DNA of 64,000 nt from Rubrobacteraceae bacterium. Lineage in GTDB: Bacteria; Actinomycetota; Rubrobacteria; Rubrobacterales; Rubrobacteraceae. The position numbers and the translations under genes were made by a program. The DNA lies in the NCBI GenBank assembly GCA_030448125.1, contig JAUJNO010000007.1, positions 1 to 64,000 on the forward strand, in the 5' to 3' direction. The notes under the pieces are model-generated. The model was not told the origin of the DNA. It saw only the letters and a list, made by a program, of their open reading frames with translations, and searched no databases. Position 1 is the stretch's first letter, and every line of letters starts with the position of its first letter. This document shows positions 54,995 through 64,000 of this stretch, piece by piece.

Positions 54995-55414
54995 CTAGAA
55001 TTGGGAGATAGCGCCGAGCTGTTGCAGCATGCCCAACTGGTCGGTGTTGCCCCAGCGATCCACCATCTTGCCGTCGGCGAACCGGAGCATCTCCATCGCC
55101 GTCACCGACACCCGATTACCGGTAGGTGCTACACCCATGAACTCGCCCTGGTGAGTGCCCTCAATCGTGTAGCGGAACGCTACGTAGTCCCCTTCGGCGA
55201 TTATCTCGTCGATGGTGGTCTGCAGGTCGGGGAAGGCGGAGCGCATCGTCGTGACGAATTGCTCGATGCCTTCGCGGCCGGGCGCCTGTCCGGGGGCGGG
55301 ATCGTGGTCGACGATGTCGTCGGCAATAAGCTCCTCCGACGACTCCAGGTTGCCATTGTTAAAGGCCTCCTCTCCGAAGCGCTGTACGGCGGCCTTGTTC
55401 TCTTCTGCTGACAT
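54995..55414 (-). CDS. SnoaL-like ester-cyclase-type protein
   Basis: 139 residues: NKAAVQRFGEEAFNNGNLESSEELIADDIVDHDPAPGQAPGREGIEQFVTTMRSAFPDL and later GEFMGVAPTGNRVSVTAMEMLRFADGKMVDRWGNTDQLGMLQQLG are diagnostic of the SnoaL/ester cyclase family. AAAGGAAAG precedes the ATG. Divergent from the Crp/Fnr gene, with an operator between. Confidence 0.9.
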   Translation of the reverse strand: MSAEENKAAVQRFGEEAFNNGNLESSEELIADDIVDHDPAPGQAPGREGIEQFVTTMRSAFPDLQTTIDEIIAEGDYVAFRYTIEGTHQGEFMGVAPTGNRVSVTAMEMLRFADGKMVDRWGNTDQLGMLQQLGAISQF

Positions 55415-55453
55415 AGGATGCTCTCTTTCCTTTAGCTTCCTTCGGCGGACTTC

Positions 55454-55502
55454 TTGCGATCATATGGTAACGGCGAATATAATTAAGTGACGTACGTCAC
55501 TT
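55454..55502 (+). promoter_or_regulatory. Promoter of the Crp/Fnr gene with Crp-type palindrome
   Basis: -35 TTGCGA (55454-55459), 18-base spacer, perfect -10 TATAAT (55478-55483). The perfect 18-bp palindrome AAGTGACGTACGTCACTT (55485-55502) begins 2 bases after the -10 and contains GTGA-N6-TCAC, the Crp/Fnr half-site arrangement. Its position over the start site suggests autorepression. Confidence 0.75.
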
Positions 55503-55574
55503 ATACTCTCGAAGAGCGAAGGATCTCATTACTTACTGTCGCTTCGAGAACCCCAAGAGGAGGAGACAAAGACT

Positions 55575-56264
55575 TTGCTGCCGGAGAAAAAGATACAGCT
55601 CCTTTCCATGGTGGATATCCTGGAGCCTCTCTCGGAAGAGGAGATAGCGGAGTTGATCGAGCGCATTCCGTCTACCCACCTCGAGAAGGGACAGATCTTC
55701 TATACGCCGGAGGATCGGAACGAGGCGCTTTTTATGCTGAAGAACGGCCGGGTGCGGATATACAAGGTGGCTCCCGACGGGTGGGAGTTCACGCTCGCCG
55801 TGATGGAAGCCGGAACGATGTTCGGGGAGATGGCGCTTACGGCCCAGCGGCTGCGGGAGTCGTACGCGGAGGCCATGGAGTCGACGGACGTTTGTATCCT
55901 GAAGAATGAGGACTTGGAGCGCCTCGTGCGCGAGAATCCCGAAGTGGGCTTGCGGATGATACGCGTTCTGAGCGAGCGGCTGCGCCTGTGCGAGACCCGG
56001 CTCGAGGACATCGGCACCAAGGACGTCCCCGCCCGCCTGGCGAGCCTCGTCCTCCAACTCGCCGAGAGCGAGGGCATCATGACCCGTGAGGGTCCGATGA
56101 TACCCACCCGCTACACCCAGCGGCAGCTGGCCACCATGATCGGCTCCAGTCGCGAGAGCGTAACCAGGGCCTTCGCCAAGCTGCGGAAGGCCGGGGCTGT
56201 GGAGCTGAGGCACAGGCACGTCTACGTCAAGGACATCGAAGCTCTGGAGCGAGCTATCAAGTAG
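55575..56264 (+). CDS. Crp/Fnr family transcriptional regulator
   Basis: 229 residues from TTG 55575 (AGAGGAGGAG upstream). Cyclic-nucleotide-binding fold (EKGQIFYTPEDRNEALFMLKNGRVRIYKV ... GTMFGEMAL), long dimer helix (ENPEVGLRMIRVLSERLRL) and a HTH with YTQRQLATMIGSSRESVTRAFAKLRKAG. There are no N-terminal Fe-S cysteines, so it is not an oxygen-sensing FNR of the classic type; the cAMP-binding Arg/Ser pocket is not clear. Probably binds its own promoter. Confidence 0.9.
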   Translation: MLPEKKIQLLSMVDILEPLSEEEIAELIERIPSTHLEKGQIFYTPEDRNEALFMLKNGRVRIYKVAPDGWEFTLAVMEAGTMFGEMALTAQRLRESYAEAMESTDVCILKNEDLERLVRENPEVGLRMIRVLSERLRLCETRLEDIGTKDVPARLASLVLQLAESEGIMTREGPMIPTRYTQRQLATMIGSSRESVTRAFAKLRKAGAVELRHRHVYVKDIEALERAIK

Positions 56265-56309
56265 ACTATTAAGTCTTCGTTACTGCAACTGCTGCACCGG
56301 TCTTATTCG

Positions 56310-57401
56310 TCACTCCAGGATATTCTGCGCGGCTTTTAATGCGGCCCCAACCACCTGATCCATGTTGTAATAGCGATACTGCGCCAGGCGCCCCACGAAG
56401 GTGACGTTCTCCTGGCGTGTGGCCAGGGACTGGTAACGCTTGTACAAGGCCTCGTTCTCGGGGCGCGGGATCGGGTAGTAGGGCTCCCCCTCGCCCCGCG
56501 GGTACTCGCGTACGATGGACGTCCCGGGGTGCTCCTGGCCGGTCACGTGCTTGAACTCGGTGACGCGTATGTAGTCGTGCTCGTTTGGGTAGTTGATGGT
56601 CGGCGCCTGCTGGTAATGGGAGCGATCCGGTAGATGCTCGTGCTCGAAGCGCAAGGACCGGTAGGGCAGCTTCCCGAAGCGGTAGTCGAAGTAGGCGTCG
56701 ATGGGACCCGTGTACACGATGTGCGTAGCCTGGATGCGCTCTCTAACCTCGTGGAAGTCGACGTCCAACTCGACGGTGATGTTGGGATGGTCGAGCATTG
56801 CCTCGAACATCCTCGTGTAACCGTTCAGGGGCACGCCCTGGAACTCGTCGGTCCAGTAGCGGTCGTCGTGGTTGGTGCGCACGGGGACGCGGGCGGCCAC
56901 GCCCGCACCCAGCTGCGAGGGATCTAGCCCCCAGTGCTTGCGGGTATAGCTCTCGAAGAACTTCTCGTAGAGGTCGCGGCCGACGGCACCGACTACCACG
57001 TCCTCGCTGGTCAACGCCGGGGTCTTCGGTTCGCGCACCCGCTCGAAGAAAGCTTTGATGTCCTCTTCGTCCAGGCTCAACCCGTAGAGCCCGTTCACGG
57101 TGTCGAGGTTTATGGGGATGGGTAGTAGCTTGCCGTCCACGTGGGCCAGAGCGCGGTGCTCGTACCGGCGCCACTCCGTGAAGCTGGAGAGGTAATCCAC
57201 GATGCGCATCGCGTTGGTGTGGAAGATGTGTGGCCCGTAGCGGTGTACCAGGACGCCGTGTTCGTCGTACTCGTCGTACGCGTTGCCCCCGACGTGGGGA
57301 CGACGGTCGATCACGTGAACCCGTCTGCCGGCTCGCGCCAGACGCTCGGCCACGACGCTGCCGGCATAGCCCGCGCCCACCACCAGGATGTCGGTCCTCA
57401 C
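56310..57401 (-). CDS. glf: UDP-galactopyranose mutase
   Basis: 363 residues: DILVVGAGYAGSVVAERLARAGRRVHVIDRRPHVGGNAYDEYDEHGVLVHRYGPHIFHT is the FAD and substrate start. KHWGLDPSQL, RVPVRTNHDDRYWTDEFQGVPLNGYTRMFEAML and the C-terminal FVGRLAQYRYYNMDQVVGAAL are all conserved. Converts UDP-galactopyranose to UDP-galactofuranose for cell-wall or surface glycans. Confidence 0.95.
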   Translation of the reverse strand: MRTDILVVGAGYAGSVVAERLARAGRRVHVIDRRPHVGGNAYDEYDEHGVLVHRYGPHIFHTNAMRIVDYLSSFTEWRRYEHRALAHVDGKLLPIPINLDTVNGLYGLSLDEEDIKAFFERVREPKTPALTSEDVVVGAVGRDLYEKFFESYTRKHWGLDPSQLGAGVAARVPVRTNHDDRYWTDEFQGVPLNGYTRMFEAMLDHPNITVELDVDFHEVRERIQATHIVYTGPIDAYFDYRFGKLPYRSLRFEHEHLPDRSHYQQAPTINYPNEHDYIRVTEFKHVTGQEHPGTSIVREYPRGEGEPYYPIPRPENEALYKRYQSLATRQENVTFVGRLAQYRYYNMDQVVGAALKAAQNILE

Positions 57402-57663
57402 GCCGCACCTCCCCGTAACCCGAACAAGTCGCGGCCTCTATAGTGAAGCACAAGGCGCAGATATACCCAGTCACGGCGGCTCAAAAGAGAGCGGGAAGAT
57501 CCCCGTGTCTCCGGCCTGTCCTTTCCCTGGGTCATGAAACGCGCCACAGTTTAACAAACATTTCTACAAGAGCTTCCGATTTGGACTTTTAAGCCTTTTG
57601 TAAGGATTGGCGAGGATTGGTAAGATCCGCCGCGTAAACGTCGAGTAAACTGAACTGTGGCAT

Positions 57664-58476
57664 ATGGGACGTAAAGAGACAACTCCGAGCAAGGATGCTC
57701 CGGCCGACCACCCGGCAAGAGACGAGGCCCCGCGCCTTCTCCCACGCATCGTCGCCGTCATCCCCGCGCTCGATGAAGCCCCCTCGATAGCCCGGGTGGT
57801 CGAGACCTTGCGCGAAGGTAGGAGTCGCGCTCTCCAGCGCGTCATCGTCGTGGACAACGGCTCGACCGACGGGACCGGGGAGATCGCCCGGGGGGCCGGC
57901 GCGAGCGTCGTGCGCGAAGAGCGGCGCGGCTACGGCTACGCCTGCCTCGCCGGTGTCCTCGCCGCCGAGGAGGCCGACGTGATCGTGCTGCTCGACGGCG
58001 ACGCCGCCGACGACCCCGACGACCTCTCCGGCATCCTGGAGCCGCTCCTCGCGGGCGAGGCGGACCTGGTCGTCGGGTCCCGCACGCTCGGCTCTCGCGA
58101 GCCCGGCTCCATGACCCCGCAGCAGGTGCTCGGCAACCGCCTGGCCGCTCTTTTTATACGCCTCCTGTACGGGGTGGGGGTCAGTGACCACGGGTCGTTC
58201 CGGGCGATCCGGCGGGGCGACCTGCTCGCGCTCGAGATGCGAGAGATGACCTACGGCTGGCCGGTGGAGATGACGGTGAAGGCTATCCGGGCGGGCTACC
58301 GCTACCGCGAGGTGCCGGTCAGGCATCGCAGGCGGTCCGGCGGCGCCTCGAAGGTCGGCGGCACCCTCCGGGGTAGTGTCATGGCCGGCTGGTATATCCT
58401 CTCGACCGTGTTCCGCTACTCACGCTGGACGCCCCGGGAGCGCCAACGGCGGTCCGCGACGGAGACGAGCCGGTGA
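57664..58476 (+). CDS. Glycosyltransferase family 2 (dolichyl/polyprenyl-phosphate-sugar synthase-like)
   Basis: 270 residues: RIVAVIPALDEAPSIARVVETL, VIVVDNGSTDGTGEIARGAGASVVREERRGYGYACLAGV, then VIVLLDGDAADDPDDLSGIL (DxD-type) and ADLVVGSRTLGSREPGSM. No large C-terminal membrane part, so DPM1-like. The ATG follows CATATGGG. It overlaps the next gene by GTGA. Confidence 0.9.
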   Translation: MGRKETTPSKDAPADHPARDEAPRLLPRIVAVIPALDEAPSIARVVETLREGRSRALQRVIVVDNGSTDGTGEIARGAGASVVREERRGYGYACLAGVLAAEEADVIVLLDGDAADDPDDLSGILEPLLAGEADLVVGSRTLGSREPGSMTPQQVLGNRLAALFIRLLYGVGVSDHGSFRAIRRGDLLALEMREMTYGWPVEMTVKAIRAGYRYREVPVRHRRRSGGASKVGGTLRGSVMAGWYILSTVFRYSRWTPRERQRRSATETSR

Positions 58477-59261
58477 GCGACGCGCTCTACATCGCGGCCA
58501 AAGCGCCCCGCGCCGGGTTTGCGAAGACCCGGCTCGGGCGGACCATCGGCCACGAGGCCGCCATCACGCTCTACCGGGCGTTTCTGCGAGATCTGGCCGC
58601 GCGCTTCGCGAACGCGCCGTTCGAGTGCGGTTGGTACGTCACGCCGTTCGATGCCTGGGCCGACATCTCTCCGTTGGTCGCTCCGGGTGTTCCGGGGTGC
58701 GAGGAGGTACGAGTTCTGTTCCAGAGAGAAGGCGATTGGGGGGAGCGCCAACGACAGTTCTTTCACGGGGCCGCGGGCCGCGGCGAGGAGCGGGCCGTCT
58801 TGATCGGCTCCGACTCGCCCCACGTCACCGTCGAGGTCGTCGCGCGGGCCTTCCGCGAGCTAGACCGGCACGATCTCGTCTTCGGGCCGACCTACGACGG
58901 GGGATACTACCTGATCGGGATGCGCGGCCAGGCCCCTTGCGACGTGCTCCACGGCACACTGATGAGCACAGGTACCGAGCTGCACGACGTCATCGCCCGC
59001 ACGGAGCGTGCCGGGCTCTCCGTCGGATGGGTCGAGACCACCTTCGACGTCGACGAGGTCGAAGACTTAGAGCATCTGCGGCAACTCGTGAAACACCGGA
59101 CCGATCTGGCCGCGACACGCGCCGCTCTGGAGACGCTCGGTCTGTATGGAGACGTGAGAAACGCCGAGGTTCGGGGCGATGAGCCGCGGAAGCCGCGCGG
59201 GACGTCTACCCCCGGCCCCTCCGCGGGGTGGCCCGGACCGCGTGGGGAAGAGACCGCGTGA
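58473..59261 (+). CDS. TIGR04282/DUF2064 nucleotidyl- or glycosyltransferase-like protein
   Basis: 262 residues: LYIAAKAPRAGFAKTRLGRTIGHEAAITLYRAFLRDLAARF is the family start, VLIGSDSPHVTVEVVARAFREL and DLVFGPTYDGGYYLIGM the core (GSDSP motif), with a Pro/Gly-rich tail. The family name links it to arsenosugar synthesis, but that role is not proven here. Overlapping stop/start codons on both sides show tight coupling. Confidence 0.85.
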   Translation: MSDALYIAAKAPRAGFAKTRLGRTIGHEAAITLYRAFLRDLAARFANAPFECGWYVTPFDAWADISPLVAPGVPGCEEVRVLFQREGDWGERQRQFFHGAAGRGEERAVLIGSDSPHVTVEVVARAFRELDRHDLVFGPTYDGGYYLIGMRGQAPCDVLHGTLMSTGTELHDVIARTERAGLSVGWVETTFDVDEVEDLEHLRQLVKHRTDLAATRAALETLGLYGDVRNAEVRGDEPRKPRGTSTPGPSAGWPGPRGEETA

Positions 59262-60166
59262 AAGGAAACGCCGGCGGCGCCGATCTATCGAACGCGGCTC
59301 CCATCCTGGGCAACAAGAGCTACGTGGAACCGCCGGTCTTTACGCCGGCCAACCTGTTGCGGGAGGCCAGACGGCAGAAGGGGTTGGCCTACGGGCAGGT
59401 ACCGCGGATCTGCGTGCTGGATCCGGACGGCGACACCGTCGAGCATCTGCGGGAGACGGGCCGCGCCGAGCCGGACCCGCACTGGGCGTGCTACCACACC
59501 TGTTTGTACAACTACGAGGAGGGAGGGGTATCCTACGGCATCGTCGGCGGGGCGGTGGGTGCGCCGTTCGCCGTCCTCGTTGCCGAAGAGCTCTTCGCCT
59601 CGGGGTGCCGGCTTTTAATAAGCGTTACCTCGGCGGGACAGATCGCTCCAGCCGGTCGCCCGCCTTACTTCGTCCTGATCGAACGCGCCCTGCGCGACGA
59701 GGGGACGAGCTACCACTACAAAGCCCCCTCATCGTACAGCGAACTTCATCCCGAGCTGCGCGAGATGCTCCGCGGAGCCTTCGAAAAACATCCCGTGCCG
59801 GTCGCCAGCGGCGCGGCCTGGACGACCGACGCCCCCTTCCGGGAGACGGCCACGGAGATCAAACGCCACCGCTCGGCGGGCGTCCTGGCGGTCGAGATGG
59901 AGGCCGCCGCCCTGTACGCGTTCTCGGAGGCGACGGAGAACCCGGTCGTCTGCTTCGCGCACGTGACGAACCAGATGGCGAGCATCGAAGGGGACTTCGA
60001 GAAGGGCACGGCGCAGGGCAGCGTCGATGCGCTTCGGGTGATCGCCGCGACGGCGGAGTGCTGGCTCGAACGTAACGGACAGAACGGGCTACCGGCAGGT
60101 TTGCCCAATGGTAGCGTGGGCGACGCCTTGAGCGACGCTCCGGGAGGTGGCAAGGATGGCGCATAG
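59258..60166 (+). CDS. Nucleoside phosphorylase (uridine/purine type)
   Basis: About 302 residues from GTG 59258, overlapping the previous stop (GTGA) and preceded by GGGGAAG; the frame is also open to GTG 59228. YNYEEGGVSYGIVGGAVGAPFAVLVAEELFASGCRLLISVTSAGQI is the phosphate/ribose region and VLAVEMEAAALYAFSEAT the conserved Met-Glu nucleoside site. Cleaves a nucleoside with phosphate; the base is unknown. Overlaps the next gene by 11 bases. Confidence 0.88.
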   Translation: MKGNAGGADLSNAAPILGNKSYVEPPVFTPANLLREARRQKGLAYGQVPRICVLDPDGDTVEHLRETGRAEPDPHWACYHTCLYNYEEGGVSYGIVGGAVGAPFAVLVAEELFASGCRLLISVTSAGQIAPAGRPPYFVLIERALRDEGTSYHYKAPSSYSELHPELREMLRGAFEKHPVPVASGAAWTTDAPFRETATEIKRHRSAGVLAVEMEAAALYAFSEATENPVVCFAHVTNQMASIEGDFEKGTAQGSVDALRVIAATAECWLERNGQNGLPAGLPNGSVGDALSDAPGGGKDGA

Positions 60167-61316
60167 GCCGGGCGGCAAGCGAGCTCTGGTGACCGGCGGG
60201 GCGGGCCTGATCGGCTCGCACCTCTCCGACCTGCTTCTCGGCGAGGGCTATAAGGTCCGCATCTTCGACAACCTCGAACCCCAGACCCACCGCAACGGCA
60301 AGCCGCCCTGGGTCCCGGCGGAGGCCGAGTTCGTGAACGCCGACATCCGCGACCGGGTGGCCGTAAGGGCGGCGCTGGAGGACGTGGACGTCGTCTTCCA
60401 CCAGGCGGCCTACGGCGGCTACATGCCACAGATGGGCAAGTACGTACACGTCAACAGCTTCGGCACCGCGCAGATGCTCGAGATCATCCGCGACGAGAAC
60501 CTGCCGGTCGAGAAGGTCGTCGTCGCCTCTTCGCAGGCCGTCTACCGCGAGGGAGCGGCGACCTGCCCGGAGCACGGTCTCGTCTTCCCGGATACCCGGC
60601 CCGTCGAGCAGCTCGCCTCCGGCGACTACGCCGTTCATTGCCCACTCTGTGGAGCGGTCACGACGCCGGCCGCGACGCCGGAGGAGGCCCCGACCGGGGG
60701 CGAGACGGTCTACGCCATCACGAAGGTGGACCAGGAGCGCCTGGTCCTGACCTGGGGGCGGCAGACTGGGATACCGGCCGTGGCGCTGCGCTACTCGTGC
60801 ACCTACGGCCCGCGCCAGTCCGTCTTCAACCCCTACACGGGCGTGATCGCGATCTTCGCGACGCGCCTGTTAAACGGCCGTCCGCCCGTGCTCTACGAGG
60901 ACGGCGAGCAGACCCGCGACTTCTGCTACGTTGGGGACGTCGCCCGCGCCAACCTGCTCGCCGCCGCGACCGACGAGCTCGACGGCCTGCCGGTAAACGT
61001 AGGAAGCGGCCGGGCTACGACCATCCGCGAAGTAGCAGAGATGGTCTCCGAAGCCCTCGACGCGCCCGTCGAGCCTGTGGCCCGGAGAGAGTTTCGGCCC
61101 GGCGAGATGCGCCACCTGACCTCGGACATCTCCCGCGCCCGCTCCGCCGGCTACGAGCCGGCGGTGGATCTCGCCACCGGCATCGAGCGGTACCTGGAGT
61201 GGATAAGGGCGCAGGGCGGTGTACGCGACTACTTCGCCGCCGCCGAAAACATCCTGCGGGAGAAGCGGATCGTCCAGCAAGCCGCGAAACCTCCTGGCTC
61301 CTGCCAAGATCGATGA
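60156..61316 (+). CDS. NAD-dependent epimerase, dTDP-L-rhamnose 4-epimerase-like, with zinc insert
   Basis: About 386 residues from ATG 60156 (GGAGGTGGCAAGG upstream). RALVTGGAGLIGSHLSDLLLGEG (NAD loop), VVVASSQAVYREGA (Ser), then an insert with TCPEHGLVF and YAVHCPLCGAV (C-x2-H and C-x2-C zinc-ribbon pattern), then ETVYAITKVDQERL (Tyr-x3-Lys) and CTYGPRQS. The zinc insert at this place is a mark of the dTDP-L-rhamnose 4-epimerase-like branch. Last coupled gene of the operon that starts at 57664. Confidence 0.85.
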   Translation: MAHRPGGKRALVTGGAGLIGSHLSDLLLGEGYKVRIFDNLEPQTHRNGKPPWVPAEAEFVNADIRDRVAVRAALEDVDVVFHQAAYGGYMPQMGKYVHVNSFGTAQMLEIIRDENLPVEKVVVASSQAVYREGAATCPEHGLVFPDTRPVEQLASGDYAVHCPLCGAVTTPAATPEEAPTGGETVYAITKVDQERLVLTWGRQTGIPAVALRYSCTYGPRQSVFNPYTGVIAIFATRLLNGRPPVLYEDGEQTRDFCYVGDVARANLLAAATDELDGLPVNVGSGRATTIREVAEMVSEALDAPVEPVARREFRPGEMRHLTSDISRARSAGYEPAVDLATGIERYLEWIRAQGGVRDYFAAAENILREKRIVQQAAKPPGSCQDR

Positions 61317-61434
61317 CAGATCTGCGAGAGACCGGGTCACCAGGGCATCTTCCCACGGACGAAAGAGAGAACCCCTCCGAACGCTTCCCCTGGCCCTGCT
61401 CCGTCCGAGAAAAAGGCGCGGGCTGATACGGGAT

Positions 61435-64000
61435 ATGCGGCTATCCAAGACACTCCGGTTCCGTCTACCCTCGGCCTTCTTCCGTCGGCACGCCGACGTT
61501 GCCGCGGTATTCGTGCTCTTCGCGCTTACGGTCGTCGCCGCGTGGGACCTCTTGCGCGGCGGGATCGTCGTCGGGCCGGACGCCGTTACCCAATTCTACC
61601 CCTGGTACTCCTTCCTCGGCGAAAGTCTAAGGTCAGGCGAAGTCCCGGCGTGGAACCCGCACCAATTCTCGGGCACGCCCTTTGCGGCAGATCCCCTCTC
61701 CGGCTGGACTTACCTGCCCGCGATGTTGCTCTTTACTTTCTTACCCCTCGTCGCCGCGGCCAAGAGCTACCTGTTTTTGCACCTGCTGCTCGCCGCGCTC
61801 TTTAGCTACGCGCTCGCGCGTTCTCTCGGGATGGAGATCCCTGGCGCCCTTCTGGTAGCGGTAGCCTACGGATACAGTGGGTTTCTGTACCTGTCGAACA
61901 CGTGCTGCTTCGCGTACCCCGCCGTCATGTCCTGGCTCCCGCTCACGATCCTGGGCGCGGAGCTGGCGATCCGGAGCCCCTTCTGGCTCAACAGGTGCCT
62001 GTGGTGGGGAGTGTCGGGGCTCGGGTTGAGCCAGATACTCGCCGCGTGGCTGGGGCAGGGCTCGTACTACGCCCTGCTGGCTTTAGGCGGGTACATCGCC
62101 TACCGTACGCTGCTCTCGCCACCAGACGATGTCTCGGGCGGGCTTACACAAAGAATGGCCGTCCCGTACGAGTTGCTAGGTGCCCCGTTTCTCGGTGCGC
62201 CAGCACTACTCATCAGGCTAGGAACTTTACGCAACCTTTTGCGCAAAGCCGCCCTGGGTGCAGGGCGTCGGCTTCTGAGATGCGTGATGCACGGTGGGGC
62301 GGTTCTCGCGTTCGGATTCGGTCTCGCCGCCGCCGCCGGGGTACTCCCCAGGGTGGAGTACAACATGCTCTCGAACCTGGCGGGGGCGGCTACCCGGACC
62401 TCGAGATCGGTGCCCAGGCGGAGCTCGTCGGCTGGTGGCCTGTGCAGGCCGTGCAGGATTGGAGCTCGTTGTTGTTGGAGCCCGGCGCCTGGTACGCGGG
62501 CGCAGCCATCCTGGCCCTGGCCCCCCTGGCTCCCCTGGTCGCTTGGAAGCGCTTCGCGGTCCCCTACTTTGCTGGCCTGGCGCTCTGCGCGCTTATCCTC
62601 ATGGGTCAGGAAACCACACCGCTGCACTCGGCGTTCTATCTGCTGCCCTATTTCGAGCGGTTGCACCCGCACGACACCGACCGCGTGATGGTGGTCTTCT
62701 ACCTATGTGCGGCACTCCTGGCCGGTGCGGCGCTGACGGGCCTGGGGGAGAGGGCCGGCAGAAAACCTCTTCTGCTCGTCCTGCCCGTCCTGACGGCGCT
62801 CTTTCTGACCAGGAGCCTCCTGACATCTCTGATCGAGGTGGCGCAGGAAAAGACGGACGAGGCCGGGAAGTGGGAGGCGCTATCTTCCCTGCTGTTGAAG
62901 AACGGCGTACCGATCCTCGCGGGTCCGCTGCTGGCTTTGATCCTGGTCATCGTGCTCGTCGCGGCGTATGCCCTGATACCAGCCCGACTCGCAACCTGGC
63001 GCGGACTCGCGGTTGCATTGCTTATCCTCGTCGTGTTCGCCGACCTGATCGCGGAGAGTAGGGCTACGATAGCCGTGCAGGGGGTGTATAGGGAAAAGAT
63101 GGATCTTACGTCTTACTACCGCCCTTCGGACGCGGCTCGATTCTTGCAATCGAGGGGCGAAACCGAAGAGCCGTTTCGCTACTTGGGTTTCGCCCCGGAG
63201 TACGTGGGGGCGAAGATCTCCGGCCCGAACGGGTGGAACCGACCGCTGGTGGGCGCTTTGGGGGCCAACAACCGGGCGATGACGCTGGGGTTGCAGAACG
63301 TCCAGGGCTACAACGCGCTCCAGCTCGCCCGCTACCCCGAGTACATGAGGGCGCTGAACGGTTACGAGCAGAGCTACCACTACGCGGATATATCCGACGA
63401 GGATCTCGACTCTCCACTGCTCGAACTCCTCAACGCCCGCTACATGATCGTGCCCGCCGATACCCCCCCGGAGAGCCAGGCGGGCCTGCAAAGGGTTCTG
63501 CTCGCGCAACACCCGACCGTGTACGAGGACGACGAACTAAAGGTGCTGGAGAATCGGGAGGCGCTGCCGCGGGCCTGGATCGTCCACTCCGCGCGGCAGG
63601 TGGGATCGAAAGAAGAAGCCCTGGACCTGCTGAGCGCCGAACAGGTGAACCCTAAAGAGACGGCGCTCTTGGAAGACGCGCCCCCGGAGATGTCCCAACC
63701 CGACGACCCTTCCACCGACCGGGCCGCGGTGACGGATTACGGCGCGAACCGGATAGAGCTGGAGTCCTCTACCGGAGCGCCGGGCCTGCTCGTGCTGAGC
63801 GAGGTCTACTACCCGGCGTGGAAGGCCTACGTCGACGGAGAGCCCGTCCCGGTCTACCTCACGGACCACCTCCTGCGCTCGGTGCCGGTGCCGGAGGGCG
63901 AGCACACGGTCGAGTTGCGCTACGAGTCATGGACGCTGCGGTTGGGGATGGCGATCTCGCTGGTCATGTCCGCGACGCTCATTGCGCTAACTATTATCGT
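61435..64000 (+). pseudogene. YfhO-family membrane protein, one frameshift, runs off the window
   Basis: Start ATG 61435. GVVVGPDAVTQFYPWYSFLGESLRSGEVPAWNPHQFSGTPFAADPLSGWTYLP-type lumenal loop with Asp residues, many helices, then at about 62,383 the frame changes and continues as YPDLEIGAQAELVGWWPV, LIESRATIAVQG, NVQGYNALQLARYPEYM and LLVLSEVYYPAWKAYVDGEPV, typical of YfhO C-termini. No stop by 64,000. One indel suffices, so the gene may be intact in the organism. GT-C-like glycan enzyme by family. Confidence 0.82.

Overview
The window is high-GC DNA with dense, often overlapping genes. The gene set (F420-linked PPOX and luciferase-like oxidoreductases, DUF5519, DUF2723, YfhO and a UDP-galactopyranose mutase block) and many GTG/TTG starts suggest a Rubrobacter-like actinobacterium. 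This is inferred from gene content only; no rRNA or tRNA gene was recognised. Coordinates are within the 64-kb window, and functions come from reading motifs.

Layout. 0.03-8.1 kb: nhaA, a broken IS5-type transposase, a metallophosphoesterase, a DoxX-like membrane protein, a methyltransferase and a SnoaL protein. Between them lie three copies of a structured intergenic repeat and three short terminal-inverted-repeat (MITE-like) elements. 8.1-13.1 kb: an intact stress/detoxification block (DoxX, MhqO-like dioxygenase, MarR regulator with mirror-image operators, NmrA, BBE-type FAD oxidase). 13.1-32.4 kb: nearly every gene is broken by 1-2 base indels while its protein sequence stays conserved. 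It holds an O-methyltransferase, Fe-ADH, FAD monooxygenase, isochorismatase-PRC, a ketosynthase/cyclase/FAD-reductase/methyltransferase set, two SDRs, a Zn-ADH, a VKOR-like protein, a deiodinase-like protein, sigma/anti-sigma, a BNR protein and an antiporter-rhodanese fusion. Sequencing or assembly error is at least as likely as real decay. The region ends at an abrupt join inside an ABC transporter gene near 32,437. 32.4-42.4 kb: mostly intact genes (ABC exporter pair, PPOX, rhodanese, LLM oxidoreductase, MFS, FMN reductase, MarR/DUF5519). 42.4-47.1 kb: a selenium locus. 47.2-48.7 kb: a low-GC EcsC-like gene. 48.8-56.3 kb: methyltransferase, DUF2723 protein, radical SAM/SPASM enzyme, flavin disulfide oxidoreductase, SnoaL, Crp/Fnr. 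56.3-64 kb: glycan genes (glf, GT2, TIGR04282, nucleoside phosphorylase, zinc-insert epimerase, YfhO running off the window).

The main result is a selenium theme. Genes at 42,458-45,937 look like senC (selD), senB and senA, the known selenoneine pathway. The selD reading frame only makes sense if an in-frame TGA at the active-site position is read as selenocysteine. A perfect hairpin sits where a bacterial SECIS should be. Two more genes show the same TGA-plus-hairpin arrangement: a rhodanese-like protein (36,306-36,634) and an iodothyronine-deiodinase-like redoxin with an extra C-terminal domain (25,837-26,726). One selenophosphate synthetase would then feed both selenoprotein and selenoneine synthesis. 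A MNT/HEPN pair lies just downstream of senA, followed by a second, diverged 3' end of senA.
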